DNA from: Cyanobacteria bacterium FACHB-502
GTDB taxonomy: Bacteria; Cyanobacteriota; Cyanobacteriia; Elainellales; Elainellaceae
Assembly: GCA_014695325.1 (NCBI GenBank)
Contig: JACJNZ010000039.1
Coordinates: 992,001-1,056,000 of the forward strand
Length of the DNA stretch: 64,000 bases
Reading direction: 5' to 3'
Shown in pieces: positions 25,981 to 34,621 of the stretch. A model generated the notes under the pieces. It worked only from the letters and a program-made list of their open reading frames with translations, searched no databases and was not told the origin of the DNA. A program made the translations under genes and the position numbers. How positions within the stretch are numbered: position 1 is the stretch's first letter; the number at the start of each line of letters is the position of its first letter.

Positions 25981-26754
25981 TTGACTGGCGCATCGTACAA
26001 CTATCCGCATCCAAGTGAGATTGAGCAAAAAGCCGCTTCCGAGTCATCGCTGGCGCTCATAATCGCGCTTGGGGTTATTGGCATCTGGGCAGCCAGCCTC
26101 ATCGGTCTGCTCTCGCTTAATCTGAATCAAATCCCCGGCTGGGTTATCCCGGCAATGATGCTCTGGCAGATGTTCCTCTACACGGGACTGTTTATTACTG
26201 CCCACGATGCGATGCACGGCGCGCTTTTCCCATCGAATATTAAAGTGAACAACACGATCGGAACGCTGTGCGTGTTGCTCTACGGCTTATTCTCCTATAA
26301 GAAGCTGCTGAAAAAGCACTGGATGCACCACCACCATCCGGCTAGCGAACTTGATCCCGATTTTCACGACGGCAAGCATAAAAACCCGATCGTCTGGTAT
26401 CTGCACTTTATGCAGGGTTACTGGAGTTGGCGGCGGCTAGTTGGGCTGATGGTGATTTTTAACCTGGCAGAGTTCTGTCTGCACATTCCTGAGAAAAATT
26501 TGGTGCTGTTTTGGGTCATTCCGTCGATCGCAAGCTCGCTTCAGCTCTTCTTCTTCGGGACGTTTCTGCCGCATCGAGAACCCGAAGGCGGTTATCCCAG
26601 TGCCCATCGTGCCAAAACTTTCGCACTACCAACCCTGCTCTCGTTCCTAGCTTGCTACCACTTTGGCTATCACGAAGAGCATCATGAGTATCCGCGTGTT
26701 CCCTGGTGGAGGCTGCCGAAAGTCCATCATGCAAGACTGCAAAATGCCCTGTAG
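25981..26754 (+). CDS. crtW: Beta-carotene ketolase, CrtW type
   Basis: This 257-residue di-iron membrane enzyme adds 4-keto groups to beta-carotene (echinenone, canthaxanthin). Histidine motifs are complete: HDAMHG (about 75-80), HWMHHHH (about 113-119), FLPHR (about 198-202) and HEEHHEYP with PWWRLP (about 225-240). Four hydrophobic segments surround them. The start is TTG at 25981; AAGGAG lies at normal distance and no ATG is available, so the TTG is well supported. Weak initiation at TTG may keep expression low. A terminator with a 180-base 3' leader follows. Confidence 0.94.
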   Translation: MTGASYNYPHPSEIEQKAASESSLALIIALGVIGIWAASLIGLLSLNLNQIPGWVIPAMMLWQMFLYTGLFITAHDAMHGALFPSNIKVNNTIGTLCVLLYGLFSYKKLLKKHWMHHHHPASELDPDFHDGKHKNPIVWYLHFMQGYWSWRRLVGLMVIFNLAEFCLHIPEKNLVLFWVIPSIASSLQLFFFGTFLPHREPEGGYPSAHRAKTFALPTLLSFLACYHFGYHEEHHEYPRVPWWRLPKVHHARLQNAL

Positions 26755-26931
26755 CCACTTGGCTACAGCGGAGCAACTCTATCAAGTTTGCGTCGGGTTC
26801 AATGCTTGAAGCCTAGACAAAGCATGGATAGAGCATAAATATCGATTGATATTGATCGATTTCCTGCCTGAAGGTTTTCTTTATTTCTACTCCTGATTAC
26901 GATTTGATTTAATGCAAGACTGCTTTCCTGA

Positions 26932-26953
26932 GTCCGCAACTGCGGGCTTTTTT
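26932..26953 (+). terminator. Rho-independent terminator after crtW
   Basis: GTCCGCA (26932-26938) pairs with TGCGGGC (26941-26947), seven base pairs with one G-U, followed by six T. Confidence 0.85.
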
Positions 26954-27013
26954 ATGTCTATGCTCAAGCCAGGGCGATCGGCAACGGTTCTGCCTTCCTG
27001 CTGAATCATCGGG

Positions 27014-27202
27014 TTAGAAGACTGCCAGAGCAAGCTCACTAATTTTCTCAATATTTCTCCGCAACCTTGATAGACTATTCCAAGTGTCGAAAGATTGATG
27101 AAAGCGAATGCGCTCATCGTCGGGATGGCTTGTCTGGAAACAAAAGCGTTTATCAAGAACGTTGAAGACGGGCATTGCGCTATCCCATCTAGTCATCTCC
27201 AA
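27014..27202 (-). CDS. Doubtful small ORF, 62 aa
   Basis: The frame encodes a polar sequence with protein-like composition (FQTSHPDDERIRFHQSF, SRLRRNIEKISELALAVF), unlike most shadow frames. It lies in a gene-free gap divergent from the radical SAM gene. There is no clear ribosome binding site and no family is recognised. It may be a gene remnant or chance. Confidence 0.2.
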   Translation of the reverse strand: MEMTRWDSAMPVFNVLDKRFCFQTSHPDDERIRFHQSFDTWNSLSRLRRNIEKISELALAVF

Positions 27203-27229
27203 ACCCTAGAAGTTTACCTCTAGAAACCT

Positions 27230-28228
27230 ATGCCGCCCCTCATTGCCAACTACTATCTGACCTACCGCTGCAATGCTCGCTGCCACTTCTGCGACATTTG
27301 GGCACTGGAGCCAAAGCAGGAGGCAAGCCTGGAAACGATCGAGCATAATCTGCGCGACTTGAGGCGATTAGGCGTGAGGTATGTGGATTTTACCGGGGGT
27401 GAACCGCTGCTGCGTCATGATGTTGGGCAAATCTATCAGACTGCAAAACAGCTTGGCTTCACAACCAGCATGACCACTAATACGATCCTCTACCCCAAGA
27501 AGGCAAAGGAAATTCAGGGATTAGTAGATTTCCTCAACTTTTCGCTAGATGGCGCAGACGCAGAAACCCACGACCACTCCAGAGGCGTGAAAATCTTCGA
27601 TACGCTAGTTGAGTCCGTTCAACTTGCCCTATCGCTCGGCGAATATCCGGTGCTGAATCACACGGTGACGGCTCAAAACTACGATCGCATCGGCGGGGTG
27701 GCAGAGCTGGGGCAAAAGCTGGGGGTGCGGGTCTGGCTCAACCCGGCATTTACGGCACACAGCAATTACAACAGCAAGAAAAATCCGACACCAGAGATTG
27801 CTCAGGCAATCGAGTCAACTGCCAGAAGGTATAGAAATGTTGGCTACAATAAGGCTGCTCTGGCATTTATCGAGGCGGGCGGCAACGATACGCAAAACCC
27901 ACGCTGTAAAGCGGTGGATGCAGTCATCGCCATTTCGCCACACGATGAGCTATTGCTGCCTTGCTATCACTTTGCTCAAACCGGAGTGCCGATCGAGGGT
28001 CGGCTCTATGAGCTGTATCGGGAATCGGAAACGGTTGAGGAATATCGTCAGTCGCAGGGCAAGCTATCGGTATGCGAAGGCTGCACGGTCTGGTGTTACC
28101 TGATCCCCAGCTTTTTCAAGGGCGTTGACAAATACTGGTTTCTCAATCAAATGACCTATGCCGGCGAATTCCTGGCGCGAAAGCGATTCCTTCAGCGATC
28201 CAATAAGAATGAACTCACTCCTGTCTAA
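27230..28228 (+). CDS. Radical SAM protein with C-terminal extra cysteines
   Basis: This 332-residue protein has the radical SAM cluster motif CNARCHFC with cysteines 14, 18 and 21, and the SAM-binding FTGGEPLLR (about 55-63). Further cysteines occur late in the chain (NPRCKAVDAV, LLPCYHF, and Cys282, Cys285 and Cys289 in CEGCTVWC), suggesting an auxiliary iron-sulfur cluster as in SPASM-like proteins. The substrate is unknown. The 3' end overlaps the next gene by 20 bases, so the two are cotranslated and probably act in one pathway. It is unrelated in sequence to the HemN type. No ribosome binding site is obvious. Confidence 0.88.
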   Translation: MPPLIANYYLTYRCNARCHFCDIWALEPKQEASLETIEHNLRDLRRLGVRYVDFTGGEPLLRHDVGQIYQTAKQLGFTTSMTTNTILYPKKAKEIQGLVDFLNFSLDGADAETHDHSRGVKIFDTLVESVQLALSLGEYPVLNHTVTAQNYDRIGGVAELGQKLGVRVWLNPAFTAHSNYNSKKNPTPEIAQAIESTARRYRNVGYNKAALAFIEAGGNDTQNPRCKAVDAVIAISPHDELLLPCYHFAQTGVPIEGRLYELYRESETVEEYRQSQGKLSVCEGCTVWCYLIPSFFKGVDKYWFLNQMTYAGEFLARKRFLQRSNKNELTPV

Positions 28229-29627
28229 TCTTCCTGAACCCCTAGATGACAATGACTTGGACGATTCTCTCACCAGCAGTCATTTATTCGATCGAGGCAT
28301 GGAAGGACGAAGACAAAAAGCAGCCGTTGCAATCACGATGATTTGGGGCGGCACGATCGCTCTGCATCTGCTATCTTGGGGCATCTGGCTGGTTTGGGGT
28401 TTAACCACGCTTATGAGCATTCATGCGCTGCGAGTGCTGCTGGCGCGTCCGCTTCCCCCGGCGAAGCTGCTATCGAGCGACGATCCCGAAGCCTGTCCCT
28501 ATGTCTCGATGCTGGTTGCTGCAAAAAATGAGGAAGCCGTGATTGGCTCTCTGGTTAAAGATTTATGCAGCCTGGATTATCCGAGTAGCCGCTACGACCT
28601 GTGGATCATTGACGACAACAGCACCGATCGCACCCCGCAGGTTCTAGAAAAACTGGCACAGGACTATCCGCAGCTTCATGTAGTTCGACGTTCTGCTAAT
28701 GCGGGAGGGGGAAAATCGGGTGCGCTGAACGAAGTCTGGGAACTGACGCAGGGCGATATTATTGCCGTCTTTGATGCTGATGCCCAGGTTCCGAAGGAGC
28801 TTTTGCGACGGGTTGCGCCATTGTTTGACCGCGAAACGATTGGGGCAGTGCAAGTGCGGAAGGCGATCGTGAATGGATTGACCAACCTCTGGACACGCGG
28901 ACAGACTGCAGAAATGGCGTTTGATAGCTATGTGCAGCAGCAGCGGATCGCGATCGGCGGCATTGGCGAACTGCGGGGCAACGGTCAATTTGTGCGGCGA
29001 GCTGCCCTGGAACACTGCGGCGGCTGGAACGAGGAAACGATTACTGACGATCTCGATCTGACGCTGCGGCTGCACCTGAATCGCTGGGAAATTGATCTGC
29101 TGATGACTCCTCCCGTTGGTGAAGAAGGCGTCACCACGGCAACCGCGCTCTGGCATCAGCGCAACCGCTGGGCAGAAGGCGGCTATCAGCGATACCTGGA
29201 CTACTGGCGACTGCTGGTTCGCAACCGCATGGGCACGACAAAATCGATCGACCTGCTGATGTTCATGATGTCGCAGTACCTTCTACCCACTGCCTCTGTA
29301 CCAGATATGCTGATGGCGATCGTCCGCAGTACGCCTCCGGTGCTGGCTCCGATCACCAGTCTGATGATCACGTTCTCGCTGATCAATCTGTTTCTGGGCA
29401 TTCGGGCAACACAAAAGGAAACGGTGCGATCGCAAAGCGCGGCGGGTACAGCCCGGTCGAGAAGACTGCCGATCGGGGTAGCAAATGCAATGGCGCAAAC
29501 CCTGTTCGGAACACTCTATATGCTGCACTGGATTCCAGTAATGGCAAGCACGACGCTGCGAATGGCTGTTCGTCCGAAGCGGCTCAAGTGGGTTAAAACA
29601 GTGCATCACGGCTCAAAGCAGGGCTAG
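28209..29627 (+). CDS. GT2 glycosyltransferase, likely beta-monoglucosyldiacylglycerol synthase (MgdA-like)
   Basis: This is 472 residues from ATG 28209 (an upstream in-frame start at 28158 lies inside the radical SAM gene). Two N-terminal membrane helices precede the GT-A domain. Motifs are DDNSTDRT (nucleotide binding), DADAQVP (DxD), TDDLDLTLRLH and the processive-type QRNRWAEGG. C-terminal membrane helices follow. The architecture and length match the cyanobacterial enzyme that makes monoglucosyldiacylglycerol, the precursor of galactolipids (Synechocystis Sll1377), but other membrane GT2 proteins look alike. A weak terminator follows. Confidence 0.8.
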   Translation: MNSLLSNLPEPLDDNDLDDSLTSSHLFDRGMEGRRQKAAVAITMIWGGTIALHLLSWGIWLVWGLTTLMSIHALRVLLARPLPPAKLLSSDDPEACPYVSMLVAAKNEEAVIGSLVKDLCSLDYPSSRYDLWIIDDNSTDRTPQVLEKLAQDYPQLHVVRRSANAGGGKSGALNEVWELTQGDIIAVFDADAQVPKELLRRVAPLFDRETIGAVQVRKAIVNGLTNLWTRGQTAEMAFDSYVQQQRIAIGGIGELRGNGQFVRRAALEHCGGWNEETITDDLDLTLRLHLNRWEIDLLMTPPVGEEGVTTATALWHQRNRWAEGGYQRYLDYWRLLVRNRMGTTKSIDLLMFMMSQYLLPTASVPDMLMAIVRSTPPVLAPITSLMITFSLINLFLGIRATQKETVRSQSAAGTARSRRLPIGVANAMAQTLFGTLYMLHWIPVMASTTLRMAVRPKRLKWVKTVHHGSKQG

Positions 29628-29686
29628 ATGTCCGCTGTTCGCTTAATTGTTAGCTCAATAGAAAAATTAAATTGGAGCGGTTGGTT

Positions 29687-29704
29687 GCGATCGATCGCTT
29701 TTTT
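29687..29704 (+). terminator. Possible terminator after the glycosyltransferase gene
   Basis: The palindrome GCGATCGATCGC (29687-29698) is followed directly by six T. The stem is short (four to five pairs), so efficiency is doubtful. Confidence 0.45.
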
Positions 29705-29797
29705 GTTGCGCTTTTGCCCATGTTCTGTCGCGGAGAAGACCGGGGAAAGCGAAAATCTGATGTTACAGAGGAAATACTGCCTGCTGTGAAGAGCAAT

Positions 29798-30526
29798 TTA
29801 GGGCGATCGCCAGTCGGGAGGCAGCGTGGCAAAATCGAGGCGAGCATTCGTTAGATTCGTTCCGGTGAGGTCTGCTTCGGATAAATCAGCGTAGCGTAGA
29901 TCGGCTCCGGTAAAATTTGCATCTCGCAGATTCGCATTGCGAAGGATGGCTCCATAAAGGCTGGCATTGGTAAAGTTAGCTTCCTGCAAGTTGGCATTGC
30001 TTAAGTCAGCGTCGCGAAGTTCTGCGTCCTGGAGCTGTGCCTCGGTGAGATTTGCTCTGGATAGGCTGCTGTGCAGCATCTGTGCCTCTTGAAGGTTAGC
30101 GTTTCGCAGGTCTGCTTCGCCTAGATCTGCCCCCTGCAACTGTGCCTCCTGAAAATTGGCATTTCGCAGCATTGCCCGCACCAGCATGGCATTGATCAAA
30201 ATTGCTTTAGTGAACTTTGCCTGTCTGAGATTTGCACGAGTCAAATCAATCCGGCTCAGGTCACGGCCTTGCAGGTCAACTTGCTCCAGGATACAGTCTG
30301 GGCAACGATTGGTCTGATTAATGCGATCGATCGGCGGCAGCGTAGGGCGAATCGGCAGCGCGATCAAGGGTTTGTCTTCTGATGATTCTGTCCCCGACGG
30401 CTCCGGCGGCATGACTGTAAACCGAAGGGCGATCGGCACGATGGCAAGCAGAATTGCGGCGATCGGCAGGAGAATTTGAACGTTCATTACAGGTCTAATA
30501 TCGGTTTTAATATCAATTACTTTCAT
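29798..30526 (-). CDS. Pentapeptide-repeat protein with N-terminal membrane anchor
   Basis: This 242-residue protein has an N-terminal hydrophobic segment (about 17-38, LLPIAAILLAIVPIALRF) and a Pro-rich linker. About 30 A(D/N)LXX repeats run from residue 80 to 235 (QGADLGEADLRNANLQEAQ and similar), forming a right-handed beta-helix. Cys75 and Cys78 (NRCPDCIL) precede the repeats. It is probably an exported, membrane-tethered helix; function unknown. It lies 12 bases after the CheW-like gene and is probably the last gene of the phototaxis operon. ATG 30487 is an alternative start. Confidence 0.85.
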   Translation of the reverse strand: MKVIDIKTDIRPVMNVQILLPIAAILLAIVPIALRFTVMPPEPSGTESSEDKPLIALPIRPTLPPIDRINQTNRCPDCILEQVDLQGRDLSRIDLTRANLRQAKFTKAILINAMLVRAMLRNANFQEAQLQGADLGEADLRNANLQEAQMLHSSLSRANLTEAQLQDAELRDADLSNANLQEANFTNASLYGAILRNANLRDANFTGADLRYADLSEADLTGTNLTNARLDFATLPPDWRSP

Positions 30527-30538
30527 GGCTTGTGCTTA

Positions 30539-31099
30539 TCACGATCGTTCAATAGGGGAAGACGCAGGCAGGGATTCCCGCGAGGTTGCGCTTTGCAATA
30601 ATCGAACCTCAAAAAGTTGCTCCAGGTTCAGGAAAAACATTGGCTCTGAATCCGCGGGTGTGACCAGGGCACTGACACAGCGAATGCCGCTTTCGAGCAA
30701 ATAGGTGGGCGGCACGGGGGCGAAGGCAGATCGGGGAACGCGACGCAAAACCGGAAGCGCATCCAGCCGAATTCCCATGAGTTCCCCTTCCCGGTAGTCA
30801 AGGATCAGCAGATGGGGCTGGGCGGCAGGCATTTCTTCTGAGTCGGCGGGTGGAAGAGTGGGGGAAAGATCGGTGAAAATCCGCGATCGAATGTCCATCA
30901 CCACAATCTCTTGATTCTGATAGTGGGTCAGGCTGAGGCTCCCATTCGCCGACTGACCATACACCTGCTGAAGCGGAATGACGCGCTGCACCACCAGAAT
31001 CGGCAGAGCAAACCACAATTGCTGAAGTTGAAAGGTGATCAGCGGCTGGATTGCATCTGAGCGACGGTGGAGAACGCGGCGGGAGAGGAAGGAGGACAT
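30539..31099 (-). CDS. CheW-like protein (second adaptor of the Pix operon)
   Basis: This 186-residue product from ATG 31099 shows a CheW-type beta-domain: FQLQQLWFALPILVVQRVIPLQQVY, QEIVVMDIRSRIF, LLILDYREGELMGIRLDALP, and a C-terminal FFLNLEQLF. CheW proteins link receptors to the CheA kinase. The frame extends upstream into pixL, but that part is a shadow of pixL. There is no Shine-Dalgarno sequence; the leader is a C-rich tract on the coding strand. It comes after pixL and is additional to PixI in this operon, so it may adapt a different receptor. Confidence 0.75.
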   Translation of the reverse strand: MSSFLSRRVLHRRSDAIQPLITFQLQQLWFALPILVVQRVIPLQQVYGQSANGSLSLTHYQNQEIVVMDIRSRIFTDLSPTLPPADSEEMPAAQPHLLILDYREGELMGIRLDALPVLRRVPRSAFAPVPPTYLLESGIRCVSALVTPADSEPMFFLNLEQLFEVRLLQSATSRESLPASSPIERS

Positions 31100-31145
31100 T
31101 GGGGGGTGGAGGGGTGAGGAGATGAGGGAGCGGAGGGATATCGAT
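31085..31145 (+). repeat. Purine-skewed spacer tract
   Basis: The plus strand between pixL and the CheW-like gene is almost only G and A with a few T (GGGGTGGAGGGGTGAGGAGA and similar). It shares words with tracts at 34431, 38150 and 60880 and, in the opposite orientation, 38398 and 61590. Confidence 0.6.
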
Positions 31146-31148
31146 CCA

Positions 31149-34100
31149 TCAACCAGCGGGAGTAAGCTCAAGCAGACGTTCCAGAGTTTGGAGGAGGCTT
31201 TGCTCGTTGTAGGGTTTGGAGAAGTAGGCGGATGCGCCGAGGTTGATCGCAAGTTGGCGGTGTTTGGTTCCGCTGCGAGAGGTGAGCATGGCGATCGGAA
31301 TTTGTTCGAGGTGGGGGTCTGACTTAATGCGTGCCAGGAAGCCGTAGCCGTCGAGACGGGGCATTTCGATGTCGCAGATGACGGCTTCGACGTGCAGCCC
31401 AGAAGAAAGTTGGTCGAGGGCATCTTGTCCGTCTCTGGCTTGGGCGACGCTATATCCGGCTTTTTCGAGGGTGAGTGCCAGGTATTTGCGAACGTTGATT
31501 GAGTCGTCTACGATCAGCACGGTTGGCTGAGTTCTCGGCAGCATTCTCCCTGGGGTTCCAGGCAACATTCCCGCGACCATTCCCGGAATCATTCCTGGGA
31601 GCATTCCCGCAGACGACAAATTGATTGATTGCTCGGCAGTTCCTCCCAGGGGCAATCTGCCATTCATGCCATTCACAGGGGACAGGGCGGGATAGGCAGA
31701 TTGAGCATCGACGACCGATCGTTCGCAGCTTGCGATCCAGTGCAGCAGTTCGGGCAGGTTCACCAGAGGCACAATCCGTCCGTCTCCCAGAATCGTACAG
31801 TTGCTCATACCGGGCGGCATTGGAAAACCGCCTTCGACCTGACGAATGGCAACTTCCTGTTCTCCCCAAGAGCGATCGATCTGAATTCCAGCGGGCTGAT
31901 TGCCCTGATTCACAAGCAAGACGGTGGGGACGGTAATCGCAGGCGGGGTTTCCAGGTCGTCCTGATAGCGAGGATGGTTGAACATAAGCCACTGAGAGAG
32001 GCGTACCAATTGAACCATCGTGTTTTCCCAGGTGAAGGCTTCGCTGCCTGCTGTCTTGATAATTTGTTCGGGTTGCAGCAAGATCATTTCCTGGATCGAG
32101 TCGGTGGGGAACGCCAGCAGCATTCCGTTGCTTTCCACAATCAAAACCCGCGTCACCGACAGAGTATAGGGAACGGACAGAATAAACGTTGTGCCCCTGC
32201 CAGCCTGCGTGTTGACCTTAATTTCGCCCTGAATCTGCCGCAGCCGATCACGCACGACATCCATGCCTACACCGCGACCGGAAAGGGCGGTGACCCGATC
32301 GCTCGTGCTGAATCCTGGCTCAAAAATCAAGGACAATAATTCTTCATCGCTGGCAGCTGCAAGCAGAGTTTCATCCAAGCCCATTTGCTGCGCCTTTGCA
32401 CGGATTTTCTCGATCGGAATGCCGCCGCCGTCGTCGTGAATCGTGATAATCGTGCGGCTATTGCGGTGGCTCGCAGTAATTTCGATCGTGCCTTGCTCTG
32501 GTTTACCGTTTGCCCGTCGGGCTTCTGGCGTTTCAATGCCGTGATCAAAGGCATTGCGAAGCAGGTGCATCAGCGGATCGCTCAACGCTTCGAGAATATT
32601 GCGCTCGATCAGCGTCCCTTCTCCATGCAGCACCAGCTCAACGGACTTACCGTATTGCAGCGATAGCTCTCGCAGTGCCTTCGGAAAACGGTTCGTAATA
32701 TCCGACAGCGGACGCATCCTCACCTGGGTCATGCGAGTGCGGAGCTGACGCGATGTTTTATTGAGTTCTCGCGCCGTTTGCTCGGTATCTTCCAGGCTGA
32801 GATCAATATCGCTGGCGACTTCCTGAATTTGCACGATCGTTTCCATCACTTCCTGCGACAGCAAATGCACATCGCTGTAGCGATCCATTTCCAGACTGTC
32901 GAAACCGTTCAGTCTTGTATTCAGTGCACTGTCTGCTGAGGGCAGGAGCGGAGTTTGATAAGGAATTAGATTCAAGGTTGAGTCGGACGATCGCAGGGCA
33001 GGCGGCAGGCTGGATTCGGTTTGAACCCCAACGCGATCGTATTCATCTCTTAAATGTGTATTTGACTGTTCTAAAACTTGAACACGCTCGTTCAAAATTT
33101 GAATCAAACCGCGTAAACGCTTCAGGTGTAAATCAAGCCCGTTTCGTTCGATCGTCAGCTCACCAAACAAATCGCTTAATTGGTCGAGCTGCTTCACCGG
33201 AACTCTCACCGTGTTCTCTCCGGTATCTTTCGCAGCCGTGGGAGAAGACGTATCTACGCTAATTTCTGCAAATCGTGCTTCCGATCGAACTCCGGCTTTA
33301 CTCGAAGCTGGTGCGTTTGCTGTAACTTCAGGAATCGTTGGGGAAACGATCGCGGAGTTCTCTGGCTGGGTTGCCGTAACCTCGACGGTGGCAGGGCGTG
33401 AGTCTGAAGCCGCTTCGTTCAGCACAGAGTCCTTCACAGAGTCGAAAATCGGATCATCGATCGCAAATCCCTCGAGCAGTGCAGCATCAGCTTCAGCAAC
33501 TGCGGCAGCGTCCGTTACTGCAAAATCTGATTTATCCCAATGATGTGCTTCCGCTGCAAAGGGTTCAGCTTCAAAAGGCTCAGCTTCAAATTGATGAACT
33601 GAAACCTCAAAACCTGCCGCTTGATCCAGGTTCCAGATTGAATCCGGCATCGAATCTGTTAAATCGGGCACTTCAATCGCCGTTGGCAGTGCTTCTCTTT
33701 GACCGATCATGACCAGAGCTTGCGATCGTCGCCAAGCCTGTAATGCGATCGGGGCGATGTCCTCAATGCGATCGGGGGCGGCGGCAATGTGAGCGGCAAT
33801 CGACCCACAAAGCTGAGTAAAGTTTTCAAGCTGAAGCATTTCGCCCAGTCCGCCCAGTTCTTGCGCCAGAATTTCTAGCTCCTCACGCAGACAGGGATTG
33901 TTTTCGCTCAAAACGGCTTCGAGGCGGGTCAAACAGCCCTCTACCTCGGTTTCAAACAAGAGCGGGACAATGTCATGCCCATCCTCTGGCGACAGCATCG
34001 ACTGAGCATCTTCGTCTTCTGGATCGCCCAAGCGATCGTGAAGCTGCTCAAAAATGGGCATCGCCTCTCGCTCTAGCCAGGCGGGATCAAGCACGATTTG

Positions 34101-34430
34101 CTGTCTGTCGCAGTCAATGACGTGCCGCATACAGTCCACCCCAGACAACAGCAGTCCCTCTAGCTCTGCATCGAGGGCGATCGTCTGCCGCTGAATTTTG
34201 AGCACCTTGAGCGAGTCTTCGAGCCGATGCGCGAGCTGACTCAGGGCGGTAAAGCCCATCATGCCCGCTCCCCCCTTGATCGAATGAGCCGATCGGAGGG
34301 CTGCATTGACTTTTTCAACATGAACCCCGTAATGGGCAAGTCCGAGCAGGGCTTCATCCAGCGTATTCAAATATTCTCGCGCTTCGTCAAGAAACTGAAG
34401 TTGGATTGCGAGTTCCTTATCCTGTGACAT
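31149..34430 (-). CDS. pixL: CheA-like hybrid histidine kinase, PixL type
   Basis: This 1093-residue kinase of the phototaxis system has the following domains in order: Hpt (about 1-110; His49 in RSAHSIKGGAG), a long acidic variable region, a dimerisation helix pair near 440-480, a HATPase (LLRNAFDHGIE, HDDGGGIP, SGRGVGMDVV), a CheW-like regulatory domain (TRVLIVESNGMLLAFPTDSI), and a C-terminal receiver (VLIVDDSINVRKYLA with phospho-Asp near 1020 in CDIEMPRLDG). This is the CheA-REC layout of Synechocystis PixL. It should phosphorylate PixG and PixH in response to PixJ. There is no Shine-Dalgarno sequence; a pyrimidine tract precedes the ATG. Confidence 0.93.
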   Translation of the reverse strand: MSQDKELAIQLQFLDEAREYLNTLDEALLGLAHYGVHVEKVNAALRSAHSIKGGAGMMGFTALSQLAHRLEDSLKVLKIQRQTIALDAELEGLLLSGVDCMRHVIDCDRQQIVLDPAWLEREAMPIFEQLHDRLGDPEDEDAQSMLSPEDGHDIVPLLFETEVEGCLTRLEAVLSENNPCLREELEILAQELGGLGEMLQLENFTQLCGSIAAHIAAAPDRIEDIAPIALQAWRRSQALVMIGQREALPTAIEVPDLTDSMPDSIWNLDQAAGFEVSVHQFEAEPFEAEPFAAEAHHWDKSDFAVTDAAAVAEADAALLEGFAIDDPIFDSVKDSVLNEAASDSRPATVEVTATQPENSAIVSPTIPEVTANAPASSKAGVRSEARFAEISVDTSSPTAAKDTGENTVRVPVKQLDQLSDLFGELTIERNGLDLHLKRLRGLIQILNERVQVLEQSNTHLRDEYDRVGVQTESSLPPALRSSDSTLNLIPYQTPLLPSADSALNTRLNGFDSLEMDRYSDVHLLSQEVMETIVQIQEVASDIDLSLEDTEQTARELNKTSRQLRTRMTQVRMRPLSDITNRFPKALRELSLQYGKSVELVLHGEGTLIERNILEALSDPLMHLLRNAFDHGIETPEARRANGKPEQGTIEITASHRNSRTIITIHDDGGGIPIEKIRAKAQQMGLDETLLAAASDEELLSLIFEPGFSTSDRVTALSGRGVGMDVVRDRLRQIQGEIKVNTQAGRGTTFILSVPYTLSVTRVLIVESNGMLLAFPTDSIQEMILLQPEQIIKTAGSEAFTWENTMVQLVRLSQWLMFNHPRYQDDLETPPAITVPTVLLVNQGNQPAGIQIDRSWGEQEVAIRQVEGGFPMPPGMSNCTILGDGRIVPLVNLPELLHWIASCERSVVDAQSAYPALSPVNGMNGRLPLGGTAEQSINLSSAGMLPGMIPGMVAGMLPGTPGRMLPRTQPTVLIVDDSINVRKYLALTLEKAGYSVAQARDGQDALDQLSSGLHVEAVICDIEMPRLDGYGFLARIKSDPHLEQIPIAMLTSRSGTKHRQLAINLGASAYFSKPYNEQSLLQTLERLLELTPAG

Positions 34431-34545
34431 AGGGGAGGGGTGGGGAGTGGAGGGATGAGGGAATGGGGTGGGAATGAGAGGCTAGGGGGCGATTTAGGGA
34501 ACGGTTTAGGGACACTTTAGGGGGCACTTTGGGGGCGATCGTTTC
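34431..34545 (+). repeat. Purine-skewed spacer tract before pixL
   Basis: The plus strand reads GGGGAGGGGTGGGGAGTGG, then GAGGGATGAGGGAATGGGG, followed by four variants of TTTAGGG(A/G)(G)C-type words (34492-34540). On the pixL coding strand this is a C/T-rich leader. Confidence 0.6.
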
Positions 34546-34621
34546 TCAAACCTCCTCTGGTCAATAATTTGGGGGTTGTAGGGTAAGCAGTGCCTACCCC
34601 ACAGATTCGCCAACAACAGGG

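Larger units (their letters stand above)
26755..27229. other. Gap between crtW and the radical SAM gene
   Basis: The crtW terminator lies at 26932-26953. The remainder contains only a doubtful minus-strand frame of 62 codons (27014-27202). No promoter was recognised. Confidence 0.4.

Noticed and set aside
31100-31423. Upstream extension of the CheW-like frame into pixL
   Set aside because: The extra 108 residues are Ser/Pro/Thr-rich and antiphase to pixL, as expected for a shadow frame.
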